A DNA stretch of 64,000 bases from Areca catechu (GCA_021397845.1 CM038044.1:44812354-44876353); one strand, 5' to 3'; shown: positions 44,325-56,167, counted from the first letter of the stretch. Notes: generated from the sequence alone by a model not told the origin. Numbers and translations: made by a program.

Positions 44325-45592
44325 GGTATCCCCTCTGACATCATCACCCACAAGCTGAGCATTGACCCAAAGTGCAGGCCAGTTTGGTAGAAGAAGAGGA
44401 GTTTCGCCCCCGAGAGGCAGGCGGTAATCAAAAAGGAGGTCGACAAACTCCTCGCCACTGACTTCATCCGGGAGGTACAATATCCAAGCTGGCTTGTGAA
44501 TGTGGTGATGGTGAAGAAGAGTAACAGCAAATGAAGGATCTGCATGGACTACACCAACCTCAACAAGGATGCCTGAAGGATAGTTTTTCCTGCCGAAGAT
44601 TGACCAACTGGTGGACGCCACCTCGGGTCACCGACTGCTCTCCTTTATAGATGCATTCTCCGGATACAATCAGATCCGGATGCACCCAGAGGACGAGGAG
44701 CACACCACCTTCATCACCGACCAAGGGACGTACTACTACAAAATGATGCCCTCCGGCCTAAAGAATGTCGGGACCACATCCCAGCTTCTGGTCACAGGGT
44801 CTTCAAAGATCAGATTGGTCAGAACATGCAAGTGTTCGTGGATGATATGCTTGTCATGAGCAAGCCGAGCTCGGGCCACGTCGCCGACCTAGTCGAAGCC
44901 TTCAACAACCTACGAAAGCACCAGATGAAACTAAACCTAGCAAAGTACGCCTTCGGAGTGGTGGCAGGGAAATTCCTTGGTTTCAAGGTCACCCAGAGGG
45001 GTGTTGAAGCAAACTCGAAGAAGGTCCAGGCGATCGTCGACATGGAGCACCCGATATCCAAGAAGCAGGTCTAGTGCCTGATGGGGCATATCGCAGCCCT
45101 GAGTCAGTTCATCTCAAGATTGGCCGACCGCTGCCTCCCCTTCTTCAAGGTGCTGCACAAGATGCACGACTTCACCTGGACGAAGGAGTGTAGGACGACC
45201 TTTGAAGGGCTGAAGAAGTTCATGGCCTCTCCTCCACTACTCTCCAGATCGGAGGAAGGAGAAGAGCTTCTACTCTACCTGGCGATCACACCTGGAGCCG
45301 TCAGCTCAGTCCTCATCTGTGTGGACAAGGATGGGTCACAAAAGCCGGTATACTATGCCAGCAAAATCCTCTGCGATATGAAGATCAGGTATACTTGCTC
45401 TGAAAATCTTATTTTTGCTCTAATAATGTCTGCTAAACACCTTAGGCCCTACTTCCAAGTGTATCCCCTCGTGGTCATGACGGACCAGCCGCTGAGGACC
45501 ATACTTAGCCACCCGGAAATATCCGGGCGATTGGCCAAGTGGTCCCTGATGCTGAGCGAGTTCGACATCACGTATCGGCCGAAGTCATCATA
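44325..45592 (+). pseudogene. G RT and first RNase H
   Basis: Plus-strand continuation of G pol. The RT N-terminus reads GIPSDIITHKLSIDPKCRPV, FAPERQAVIKKEVDKLLATD, FIREVQYPSWLVNVVMVKKS. The palm shows LSFIDAFSGYNQIRMHPEDE and the catalytic FVDD (about 44833-44844, VFVDDMLVMS). The thumb and connection show FLGFKVTQRGVEANSKKVQA. RNase H follows (KPVYYASKILCDMKIRYTCS, VVMTDQPLRTILSHPEISGR). Stops near 44386, 44534 and 45072 and a frameshift near 44580 inactivate it. The first codons join to the protease end now inverted at 37110. Confidence 0.88.
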
Positions 45593-45602
45593 AAAGGCCT
45601 AG

Positions 45603-47286
45603 GTCCTAGCCGACTTCCTAGTCGAGTGCACGAGACTTGTCGAGGAGCCAGAGCAGACTTCCTTGAAGCATCGAGTTGAGCCGGCATGGAGAAGGAACCA
45701 TGGATCCTCCACGTGGATGGTACATCCAACTCCTGCAGGAGCGGAGCAGGCCTCATCCTCGCCAATAGCGATGGGATCATGGCGGAATGTGCTCTTCGCT
45801 TCAAATTCGCCGCAACGAATAACCAGGTGGAGTATAAGGCACTCCTCGTGGGCCTAAAGGTCTCACATGAGCTGGGCGTCCAGGCCTTGAAAGTCTTCAC
45901 CGACTCCCAACTAGTGGCCGGACAAGTTTCCAAGGAGTATGAAGCCAGAGATCCCCAGATGGTGAAATACCTAGAGCGAGTTCGCTCATGCACGACAGGC
46001 TTCCGATGCTTCAACATCTTCTATATCCCCCATAGAGAGAATGCTCGCGTGGATGCATTGTTGAGACTCGTGACCCTACCAGACTCATCGCTGGGGCATG
46101 CGCATATTGAGTACTTCAAAAATCCAAGCTATGAAGTCCTAGAGGAGGTACAGCAGGTCATCCCGGAGCCAAGCTGGATGGACAGGTATATCATATATAT
46201 CACTGATGGCACTTTGCGAGAGGACCACATGGAAGTCGATCTCGTCAAAAAAAAAGCCTCTCGGTTTGTCTTGATGGAAGGGCAGCTCTACCGCCGATCC
46301 TACTCATACCCACTCCTAAAGTGCCTAAGACCTGCAAAGGTAGCCTTCATTCTTCAAGAAATACACGAAGGCCTGTGCGGGAACCATGTCAAAGGAAGGA
46401 TGTTGGCATTCAAAGCTCTCCACCAGGGATACTTCTGGGAGACCATGAGGGAGGATGCCGTTGACTTCATGAAGAGGTACGACAAATGTCAGCACCATGC
46501 TCACATACAACGTCAACCGGCGGTGCCGATCATGCAGCTCTCCGCCCCTTGGCCATTCGTCCAGTGGAAAATGGACATCTTAGGGCCATTTCCCCCTGCA
46601 CCAGGGCAATGTAGATTCTTGTTGGTGGCCATCGACTACTTCACCAAATGGGTGGAAGCAGAGCCACTGGCGTGGATCACAGAAGCCAAGGTCCGACAGT
46701 TCTTCTGAAAGTCAGTAATATGCCGCTTCGGACTACCACACTGCATCATCACCGACAACAGGCAGCAGTTCGACAACCGGGAGTTCGAAGGATTTTGTAC
46801 CGAGCACGACATCTAGCACCGCTTCACCTCCGTCACCCATCCCCAAACAAACGGAGAGGCCGAAGTGACTAACCGGACCATTCTCCAGGGACTCAGGACC
46901 AGGCTGGACCAGGCCAAGGCCAGGTGGTTGAAGAACTCCCAAATGTCCTCTGGGCCTACCACACAATGCCCAGGACGGCGATGGATGAAACACCCTTCAA
47001 CCTTGTCTTCGGTGCCGAGGCCGTGGTCCCAATCATGCTCGGCGTGCCCATGCTACGGGTGCAGCAATATGATGAAGCACAGAACTCGGTGCACCTTCTA
47101 CTCAACTTAGACCTCCTCGAGGAGACCAGAGATAAAGCTCGACTCCATATCGCAGCATACCAGCAACGAGTTGTTCGATACTACAATGCCCGAGTAAGGC
47201 CCAAGTCCTTTCGACCTAGTGACCTGGTGCTCCATCGAGCTGAAGCATCTCAACCCCAGGAGTGCGGCAAGCTCTCGCCAAACTAG
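45603..47286 (+). pseudogene. G second RNase H and integrase
   Basis: A second RNase H fold at 45686-46070 (WILHVDGTSNSCRSGAGLIL, NNQVEYKALLVGLK, VFTDSQLVAGQV, IPHRENARVDAL) is the archaeal-type extra domain typical of Tat elements. Integrase follows: zinc region H..H...CQHHA (46360-46500), core WKMDILGPF and AIDYFTKWVEAEPL, then IITDNRQQFDN, HPQTNGEAEVTNRTI, and the C-terminal part YNARVRPKSFRPSDLVLHR. Stops occur at 46708 and near 46815, and a frame change near 46920-46930 separates the C-terminal third. There is no chromodomain. Integrase would insert the cDNA. Confidence 0.88.
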
Positions 47287-47673
47287 GAAGGTCCATATAA
47301 GGTGGTCAAAGCTCTTCTGCATGGAGCCTACTACCTCGAAAATTTGGACGGTGCCGGTTCCCACGAACATGGAATGCATGCAACCTGAGAAAATATTATC
47401 AATAATGTAAGGCTTGCCCTTTAAAAATAATAAAGGCCCTCTTTTTCATAAATTGCCTTCTTCTTTGTAGGAATGTCATTGCCCGGCCCAAGGTCCGGCA
47501 TGCTAAAACTTGGAACCTAGCCCTCCAAAAATAAAACTCAGAGCCCAACTCGCGGACTCCGATTCCCGGGACCCAGCTCCCCGCATCAATAGTGTAAGGT
47601 TCTCTCTCACCAATAATCAAAGTTTCCCCTATGCAAATACTCTTTCCCTTGCAGGAGAACCTGGCACCCAAAG
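47287..47673 (+). other. spacer between G pol and tandem repeat
   Basis: It begins with the last decayed integrase codons (EGPYKVVKALLHGAYYLE, to about 47345) and then non-coding sequence leading into the 86-bp repeat. Nothing else is seen. Confidence 0.6.
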
Positions 47674-48361
47674 CCCGGAGCCAAGCTCTCCGGCCACCAA
47701 GTCTTCGAGCCCAGCTCCAAGACATCAAAGTCCTGAGCCCAGCTCTCAGGCCATAAAAGCCCGGAGCCAAGCTCTCCAGCCAACAAGTCTTCGAGCCCAG
47801 CTCCGAGATGTCAAAGCCCTAAGCCCAGCTCTCAGGCCATCAAAGCCCGGAGCCAAGCTCTCCGGCCACCATGTCTTCGAGCCCAGCTCCAAAACATCAA
47901 AGCCCTGAGCCCAGCTCTCAGGCCATCAAAGCCCGGAGCCAAGCTCTCCGGCCACCAAGTCTTCGAGCCCAACTCCGAGACGTCAAAGCCTTGAGCCCAG
48001 TTCTCAGGCCATCAAATCCCGGAGCCAAGCTCTCCGACCATCAAGTCTTTGAGCCTAGCTCCGAGATGTCAAAGCCCTGAGCCTAGCTCTCAAGCCATCA
48101 AAGCCTGGAGCCAAGCTCTCCGACCACCAAGTCTTCGAGCCCAGCTCCGAGATATCAAAGCCCTGAGCCCAGCCCTCAAGCCATCAAAGCCCAGAGCCAA
48201 GCTCTCTGGCTACCAACTCTTCGAGCCCAACTCCAAGACATCAAAGCCCTGAGCCCAGCTCTCAAGCCATCAAAGCCCAGAGCCAAGCTCTCCGGCCACC
48301 AAGTCTTCGAGCCCAGCTCCGAGACATTCAAGCCCAGAGCACAGCCCTCCGGCACTAAAGT
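47674..48361 (+). repeat. 86-bp tandem repeat, eight units
   Basis: Units start at 47674, 47760, 47846, 47932, 48018, 48104, 48190 and 48276, exactly 86 bp apart without an indel. Each unit holds hairpins with a common core GAGCC[CA]AGCTC: CCGGAG/CTCCGG, an imperfect TCTTCGAG/CTCCGAGA, and CCTGAG/CTCAGG. Because 86 is not a multiple of three, open frames cross the units in all phases, so it is unlikely to code. Confidence 0.92.
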
Positions 48362-48774
48362 TTGAAGATCCAGCTCTCAACCAAAATGAAACCCTCCTCT
48401 CTGATCTCATTACATGCCAAAAAAAAAAAGGGGAGAAAGAGAAGAGAGAAAAAGAGGGGGGAGAGGCAAGGAGTGCTCAAATCAAGACAATTGAGAAAAT
48501 CCATTCCATTGAAAACTTGTTGTTCATTTACAAGTATTCTCGGGCCCCCGACATGCCGAGCGGCCCAAGCTAATGACAGAAAAGAAGAAAACAAGAGTCT
48601 ACTCTACTCGAGCAGCCCCATTGGTAGGGCTGTGCGGCGGTGAAGTTCCAACCCCCAGGACTTCGAGCTATGCAACTCTAGCCTTGGCGACCACCACCAG
48701 CAGGGAAGGTTCGGGGACAGTGACTGACCCCTTTGCAATGTCTGAATCCGGGCCCAGCTCCATGTTCGAAGCTT
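48362..48774 (+). other. G spacer after tandem repeat
   Basis: It includes a purine-rich tract (48420-48470) and no supported gene. It leads into the 3' end of the antisense ORF. Confidence 0.5.
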
Positions 48775-51002
48775 AAGGAAAGCTGAGCTAGCTACGGCCC
48801 TCGTCAGGGACGAGCCCCTTGACTTGGTCGCCTAGGTACACAAAGCCCTTGTAGAAGGAGTCTGATGCCGTCTAATAGAACTCGGCGGTGAACTCCTTCA
48901 AGGCCTTGTACCATGCCACGGCCCCTTCTACCTCCTTCTTCACCTCGGTGACTTGTTCCCTTGCCGCCTCCGCCAACTTGGCCACCTCCGATGCCTCCCA
49001 CTCGGCCACAGCCAGCTTCTCCTTCGCCGCGTCCAGCTCAATCTGAAGGGACTAAGCAATCCCCCTCTGCCGGACTGCCTCAGTGTTGAACGAGTTCAAC
49101 CTCTTCTCGGTGGCCATGAGCTCCTCGGCTTTCTTCCTCAACCGGCTCCGCTCCTGATCAAGTTCTTCTTGGAGCTCCTTCGAGCACCTCTCGGCACTTG
49201 TAAGCCCTTTCCAAAGCTCCTCATTCTTTAGGATGAGCTCTCGGGAGACATCGGGCTTCTCCTTCGGCTCGGCCCTCAAGGCCTCAACTTCAGCTACACG
49301 TTATTGGTCATTCTTCAACCAGTTCCAGCAATAATCCTTGATCAAAAGCATCTCGGCTCTGACCTGCACCAAACGAGACGTCAAAAAAAGAAGAAGTTAA
49401 GCTACTTACCATGAAGAGTAGGGGGAAGATGCTACTGATTACATCCCCCAGCACCTTCCCGACCATCTCTTGCTGATCGCATGATTGGATCGAGAAGTCC
49501 ATCATGTGCTCGGCCAGCTTCCGGTCCTGGAGCAGCGAGACATCGGGTCCCAGTCTGAATAAGACCCGACGGTAATCTCTCTCCCTCCTACATGCCCCCG
49601 AGGTGGATTCACCCACTCCATCGCCAGAAGAGGCCTCGGGAGCTGGTTGGGAGCTCGGTGCCCCCTCAAGTGGCACCCCCGGTGCCAGCTCCGCACCTCC
49701 TCCTCGATGATGATGAGCTCTAGAGGAGGAGGTGACATGATGGTGATGGCTGCAGTAGCAGCCTTGGCCCGGATGACCACCTCAGGCTCCGGGGTCGGGA
49801 TCGGCTCTCGTCGCCTCGGTCGCTCCAACACAGACCCGACTGCCCTCTGCTCTAGCTCAGGAATGGTAGCCACCACTCTACTTGCTTGTACGGAGGTAGC
49901 CTCGGACTTCCTCCTCCTCAACTTGGTCGGCTCGGTGGGGACGGCCGCCAATGCACCCGCATCATGAGCCCTCTTCGAAGAGGACTCCTCAGCCAATCCC
50001 GATGGAGGCCTCTTCCGGGTGATCGAAAGTAGGTCTTCCACTGAGAACCTCATACCTGCATATGGAAGATACAATGTCAGTTCTACCCTGAAAGAAACAA
50101 ATTAAAAGGAACAAAAAGGACTCGAGCCAAACTCACCCAACTCCCCCGTTGGGTTGACCCGGCCTCGGTGAGGTTCTGCTTCGATAACAGAACCTCGAGG
50201 GAAGTAATCTGGGTGGTGCAGAGCTGCTCATAGACATCTAGGTCAACCACCTCAACCATAGAATTTTAGTTAGGGAACTGATCTGGGTCGCTCCAGACCC
50301 AGTCGAACCCCTCGACCATTGCAAAAAAGAACTTACTCTTCCATCCTTTGATGGAAGAGGGGAGCTCAAACTTGATGCCCTTCGGACGAGAGGAGAGGAA
50401 CCACCCCTATCCTAAGTAGGGTGGCGTTTCAGGATGAAGAATGCCCTGAACAAGGAAAACCGGGTAACGATCCCATGGAAGTGGCAAAGCACTATAAAGC
50501 TAAAGATGGTCCTTATGGCATTGGAGATGAGCTAAGCAGGGACCAAGCGATAGTTGCTCAGCACAAACAAAAAGAAAGGATGGAAAAGGAAGTGGAGCCC
50601 TCCTGTGAAGGTCTCCTCATAGAAGGCAATTCGGCTCGGGCTACTGGAGGTAACCCGGTTCCCTAATCGGGGGATTAAAAGCCAGACGAAGTGCGGGATA
50701 CCATAGACATCTCGGATTGTCCCCAGTTCCTTAGCAGAGATCGTCAAAGCGATCCCGTCGGGGCCTGTTGACTAGACAAGCTTGGGGATAGGTTCAGTTG
50801 GATGAAGAGGACGAGAAGGACAAGAGGGGTTAGGTCCAGGTTCCCTAGTGACTATACCACCAAGGGGATGCCTCCCTCTAAGTTTGAAGTGAGCCCCATC
50901 TCCCCCCTCATCAGAAGAAGAAGATGATGGCCGCCTCGGCCTAGAGGGCCCGGCCTCACCCTGATTAGTCGAAAGACAAAAACTCAACCCGAAACGAGAC
51001 AT
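48775..51002 (-). pseudogene. G antisense extra ORF (gypsy-associated 'putative transposase' type)
   Basis: It is antisense to pol, between pol and the 3' LTR. It starts at 51002 (MSRFGLSFCLSTNQGEAGPS). The conserved N-terminal domain shows YGIPHFVWLLIPRLGNRV, SPSRIAFYEETFTGGLHFLF and HPFFLFVLSNYRLVPA (50747-50532), then FRAFFILKRHP (about 50450) and FELPSSIKGWKSKFFFA (about 50375-50325). A basic/acidic middle (MRFSVEDLLSITRKRPPSG, from 50050) and a C-terminal coiled coil (49279-48900, AERCSKELQEELDQERSRLR) follow. The pattern matches the antisense ORF of Tat-lineage elements that databases label gypsy-type transposase, though no transposase activity is known. Stops near 50766, 50530, 50422, 50259 and 49054 plus frame changes kill it. 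Confidence 0.75.
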
Positions 51003-51530
51003 GATGAAGAAGATCAAGGGAAGAAGAAGAAGGCGGACGAAGGCCCGGAGGTGAACCTAGCCCTAAGAAGAAGACCTTACTCGACCAAGGCAAGAAGAAA
51101 GGGGACTAACTTGCTGTGAACTTTGGGAGACAAGAATGGCCGGATGGATGAAAGAAGAGTCTCGGTATAGTGGCGAGCATGAAAGATTTGAAAGAAGATG
51201 TATTTTGGGAAAGGCAACTTTTCCTTTTGAAATGATCGGTGCCCGACCGTACCGTTATAAATCCCCACCATCAGATCCGCGCCACGCGTCATTCATTGAC
51301 AAGGCTGGCATCTGGCTTCGACTATGGCTGCTCTGGATTATGCGCCTGCAATAACTACTCCTTGGACATGTCTACGTGGCTCCTCCGGGTAGGCTGAAGA
51401 AATCACTTCTCGAGATTCCGACGATCACGACCATCATTGCACCGGATCCCCACCTTTCCACATTAGCAACGCATTTACTCCCTTTACCCCGAGCACCCCA
51501 TGCCAACAAGACTCGGGAGTGGGGGGCAAA

Positions 51531-52894
51531 TGATATGGCGAGAAGCTGACGTGTAATCCCTATCAGATTTCATGTCAGAAAAATCACCATGGTGGACACC
51601 CCACTTCGGACTCCTTTGACCGGGCCGAGCTCCCCCAGAATGACAAGATGGCCCGCCAAAGCTGAGTTCCATCCTCCGCCAGGTCAGCACCCGTGAGCTC
51701 AAGGCACCTAGGCCAGAGCTGAGTGACCTCTTTTATCGAATCGAGCCCCTCTGAGGCCGAGCCCCCTGGATCGGAGTCGAGCTCGGCCCTCCTCCGCCAG
51801 GTCGAAACCCTCTGAGGTTGAGCCCTCCGGGCTGGAGTCGCATGCTGACCTCCTCCTCTACCAGATCGAGCCCGTCCGAGGCTGAGCCCCCTGGACCAGA
51901 GTTGAGCTCAGCCCTCCTCTGCCAGGCCGAGCCCCTTCGAGGCTGAGCCCTCTGAGCAGGAGTCAAGCCTTCCTCCATCGGGTCGAGCCCCTCCGAAGTC
52001 GAGCCCCCGGGGCTGGAGTCGAGCCCAGCCTCCTTTGCCAGGTTGAGCCCCTCTGAGGTCGAGCCCCCTGAGCCGGAGCCGAGTCCCAGCTCTCCAGTTT
52101 GGCAACCACCTCGGGCAATGCTGCCTAGCACCAAAGAAAGTAGAGCTACCCCCGAGGCACCATCAGGCTGCCCGAGGACTATGAGGAGGCACCCATCAGA
52201 TCATAATAACTGTCAGCGGCCACCACTTACACCAGAAGAGGAAGAAGCTCCCTGACCTGGGTGCCACGCTTTCCACCAACCACCTACACCACCCGAAAGT
52301 GGAAGTCAACTAGGAGATTCGAATCCCGGGGGTGGCGGCCCCTTAATCGAGATACTATCAAACCTCTCGAAATGGGGTGACCAGAAGGAGTGTCAGAGCG
52401 CATGGCAGCTTCCCTTATAACTAATCAGGAAATACGTCCCAACCATGGCATGAAATATCACCGCACGTGCCTGCCAACATGGGGGAGATCCCGAGGTAGG
52501 CATTCAACAATCACCTCAGCTTAAAAGAACCTTCGACGGCCCCAGCAAGGAGGTATGCAGGCTTAATCGCAAAACACTTATTTAAGCGAGTAAGGGAGAG
52601 GAAGCCACACAAGAGGGCCAATCCACCTCGGCTACCATCTCTCCAAGCATACTCGCACCCCCACTCTTACACCACTCACTCCTCCTAGCATGGAGTTCAT
52701 CAAGAGGGGCTCGATCAAGAGGATCTACTCCCCTAGATCGTCACTGACTTGACCGTCGGAGTACCCTCGTCAAAATCCCTGGCCCGGATATCTGACCTTG
52801 TTTTGCAGGCTCTGAGGCACAGGTCAATCCCGAGAAGACGAGAGGTGATCTGACATCGACAGCAGCTACGGGCCAGACGATCTTGGTGGCAATA
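51531..52894 (+). repeat. G 3' LTR (1,364 bp)
   Basis: TGATATGGCG follows the polypurine tract AGTGGGGGGCAAA (51518-51530). The end GGTGGCAATA corresponds to ...GGCGGCAACA in the inverted 5' copy. It contains the ~60-bp repeat. AACCC (52895-52899) is the right target copy. Confidence 0.85.
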
Positions 52895-52899
52895 AACCC

Positions 52900-53787
52900 C
52901 ATAGGTTTGAATACTAAGTTGATAACCCAAGAATGAATTCTTGAACTAATCGATGCGACCATCTAGTAATGGTATCTGATGTCTGGATAGGTCAAAGGTT
53001 CGCGAAGCAACATTCAAGATCCCATGCATATGGTTTTTATATAATTCATCCCTTTGACCCTAATACTTAGAATGATTTTAGAATTAATTACCAACTTCAA
53101 ATAATACATCCAAATATGTCTCAACCTACTAAATTCTGTAACTCCTTATAAGGATTGCCTTGGCCAAGGTCTTGCTAAGTTGAAATACAGTACATCATTT
53201 TCTTCAATACCTTGGAGTGGTCAATCCCATCTTGATGCATCACTGACTTAATAAGTACTTGACTAAACATAATAACCTTCCATCATTAGATTAGAAATCT
53301 AGGTAATCCGGTACCTAAGTACAATGAGTTGCTTGTAAGTCATCGTGGTGATCTAAGGTTGGAGGGAATTTTATATCCATATCTTTCTATGAGATACTCT
53401 TGATAGTAAAGTACTCAATAGAGTTGGTTACCTTCGGTGCAATGTATATCTACACTCACCTGCATGCCATACTAGTATCTCCACACTCCTTAGTTATGAG
53501 GATAACTAACCTATATGGCATACAATGACCTATACTCGATAAGCATTGTCATCCTAGATAACAATGCATCATTTGGTCTCGAACATATTTAAGAACTACT
53601 TGATAAATCTTTTTTTATCGAACTGAAGTAGTTTTAAGGACTTCAACTCAAAAGAGTCGAAAGAAAAATGGAAAAAGAGATAAACTACCAAAAATAATTT
53701 TTATTTCATTAATAATTCATGTATAAATTATAAAGAGCTCAACCGTCTACAATCCAAATGATTGGCTATAGAATACATTTCTTAACA
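52900..53787 (-). repeat. T1 5' LTR, outer part
   Basis: It continues the LTR cut at 34146. The part from 53095 aligns with the T1 3' LTR (10440-11139), and the end ...acatttcttaaca equals the 3' LTR end. No gene is present. Confidence 0.78.
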
Positions 53788-54027
53788 TATGATGCATATA
53801 AAAATATTTAAATTTGATTTTAGTAGAATAAATCATGATTAATTATTGAAAATAAGAGTTGGTTGGATCTAGAATTATAAATTAAAGATCAAAAGTCAAT
53901 TAATAAAACTAGGATTTTAGGTTAGCTTGAATCAGGTTAAATTATGGGGTTAGACCTAGGATTAAAATTTGATTAATATGGACCTTAGAAAAGTTGATTT
54001 AAACTAACCAAAAATTGATTAGGATTA
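53788..54027 (+). mobile_element. T2: leader fragment of a second T-family element
   Basis: This short stretch is homologous to the T1 leader (about 32130-32345) but in the opposite orientation. Shared blocks are attataaattaaagatc, ggttagcttgaatcag and gttgattaggatta. T1 therefore landed beside or in a relative. D2 begins at 54028 after GATTA. Confidence 0.6.
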
Positions 54028-54350
54028 TGATGCGGGATGACTCTAAGATTGCTAAGTATGCAGGAAAAATAGTAAACTAGTTTTTTAACATTTTTTTATA
54101 AATTTAATTTGCAAGCTAGATTCCAAAAATCAAGTAAAGATTAGCAGAATGAATAGCAATGCAAAGAATCATCATGCCCATGCAAAATAATAAAAGTCAA
54201 GATCCGAGAATTGAAAAATTCTCGGCTTAGGATAGCTAACCTTCAATCAAAACAGAAATTAAGAGTAGGAAAGTTTGTACCAGTCAGAGATTGAAGAACT
54301 AGCCATTGAAGAGATCACTCAACACTTAAATTGGAGCCTGGATGATAAAA

Positions 54351-56167
54351 TGATGCGGGACAGAAAACTAAATAATAAAAATAGTAATTAATATTTTTTT
54401 TATCTTTTCATATTTTAATGGAGAACTCAAAGGAGATAGTAAAGGAAACTAATAAGTCTACTACCCACACAAGTAAACCTATAAAGAAATTTAAAAGCAG
54501 GACCTGGTGGTTGAGAAACCACCATAAACTAGGATCTATTCAATGATTCAGAATTTATGAGAAGGGAAAGGTTCAGTGTTACCAACGTAGATCACTCTCT
54601 TGTTGTAGATCTGGCAGGACTCTCAAGATCGTAGAGTTGGAACTTCAAGATCTTGCTTTCGGGTTTTGATTTTTCACACGATACCGGTTCTGATGCAAGA
54701 ACACCAGATCTGGATTGTTGGTTACCTGTAAAATACTCAACAAAGAATTCAAGTTAGAAATCAACAATGACAAGGAAAGAAGGAAAACAAAGGGTTCGAA
54801 TTGATGGTTTGGTTTTCTTCTTCAGCTGGATAAGTAGGGCCTCACACCCTGCAATGCTCCAAAGGAACAAAGGAAGGGCCTCACACCCCGTAATGCACAC
54901 AGCAAAGGAAGATTTTGACAGAATGTCTTTGTATTTCAAAATAATTTCATGAATCACAAAGAAGGCTGGTGGGGTATTTATAGACCCCTAACCAGTGAAG
55001 TAAGGGACTCAGATACAAGGCTTTTTTCCCTTTGGACTACAACTCTGGAATTTTGATACAAGTATCCTGGACTCCTGCTTAATGGATTAACTGGGACTCC
55101 TATCCAAAGTTAGTGCCAAGATGGAGACTTTGATGAAGGGCCATGATCGCTTCCTGGGTTGGTCATGATGGGTGGACTCAGGAATCTTGATAATGTAGCC
55201 TTCTGCAAGTGCTTGGACTCTTCAGTTTGGATTAAAAAAGACTCAAGAGTTTTTATGAAACTCTTGAGTTCTTGAAGCTTGAGCAACTAGCAACTTGTTT
55301 GAGTGAAATGCTAGGAATAGAAACCCTTGGACCTCCAACACTTGGTGAGCAAATAACTTGAAACTCCCTTTGAAGTTGGTGACAAGAAGGAAGTGTAATT
55401 TGGTCAACTACTTTGCTTTTGGCATGAATTAGCTTGAATGGAGGGGCGCCAAAGAAGAGAGTCCTTCACACTTACTCTTCTTAAAAATATGAGGCACTAA
55501 ATAATCTTCTCTTCATGGGCCGACCAAAGGAGGTTGTCATGTGGGGATGTCTAAATCTTGTTGCATGTCCAAACACAAGTGATATGGCATGTGTCCTTGT
55601 CCTATAATAGAATGTCCAAATGGTGTTGTCCCAATGTCATATGGTGATGTCCAAATCCTTGAAAAGGTGGCACCAAGAAGAGGTTGTGGCTTGGACTAGC
55701 ACATGGGTTGTCTTGAATCTTCATTTGGGTGCACATGGGATGCTGTCTTGGTCCCCTCTCATAATACAGGACTCAATTAACTTATTACATGGACTCAATA
55801 AATAACTAACCACATGATTTAACCAACTAATTGAACCAACCATACTTAATTAGGCTTTCAAATAAAAATCCTAATTAAAGTTGGTAAAAAGGGCTAATTA
55901 AATTAGATCACTAAGATCCCAATTAGGTAATTAGGGTTTGACTCAATTGGGGTTTCGACTCAACTGGGTAAAAAGGGTTTTATCCCAAAATAAACAAAAC
56001 CCTAATTTCAGCTGGTAAAAGGGGTTTACCTAACTAAACCAAAATAATAAAATTAAAATAATATATTTACATGATAAATAGGGTTGGGTTCGGGATTTTA
56101 TACACAAGTGATCCACGAGGATATGGGTTCAACATGTCGACTTCTTTTGGCCCTGGTGCCCGCACCA
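54351..56167 (-). mobile_element. E: solo LTR (1,817 bp) inside the D2 LTR
   Basis: It runs TGATGCGGGACAG to GGTGCCCGCACCA. The 5-bp flanks TAAAA (54346-54350) and TAAAG (56168-56172) differ by one base. The D LTR resumes exactly across the site (ggatgataaa | gcttcagttccc). A minus-strand TATA box is at 54975-54982. Ends resemble the D family, interior differs. Confidence 0.85.

Larger units (their letters stand above)
34147..52894 (+). mobile_element. G: Tat-like Ty3/gypsy element with internal inversion
   Basis: The 5' LTR starts at 34147 (TGATGTGGC) and the 3' LTR ends at 52894, with target duplications GACCC/AACCC on the two sides. Normal plus-strand order is restored only from 44325: RT, RNase H, second RNase H, integrase, tandem repeat, antisense ORF, 3' LTR. 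The segment 37093-41264 (protease, gag, primer site, end of 5' LTR) is inverted, and X-element sequence lies at both junctions. The double RNase H and the antisense ORF are features known from the Tat/Ogre branch. Confidence 0.85.
10440..53787 (-). mobile_element. T1: Tnt1-like copia element, the frame of the nest
   Basis: T1 is read on the minus strand in pieces: 5' LTR 53787-52900 plus 34146-32795, leader, gag, protease and integrase down to 28760, then RT/RNase H 12711-11140, then 3' LTR 11139-10440. Insertions of D1, G and C1 separate the pieces. The 5' LTR end (52900-53787) and the 3' LTR align base for base with roughly 10% differences by eye, so it is one of the older layers. Its 5' LTR totals about 2.24 kb once G is removed. 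Confidence 0.8.

Noticed and set aside
47510..48252. ORFs of 132, 69 and 67 codons with SPEPSSQAIKARSQAL repeats
   Set aside because: They are the 86-bp tandem repeat read in shifting phases, not a protein.
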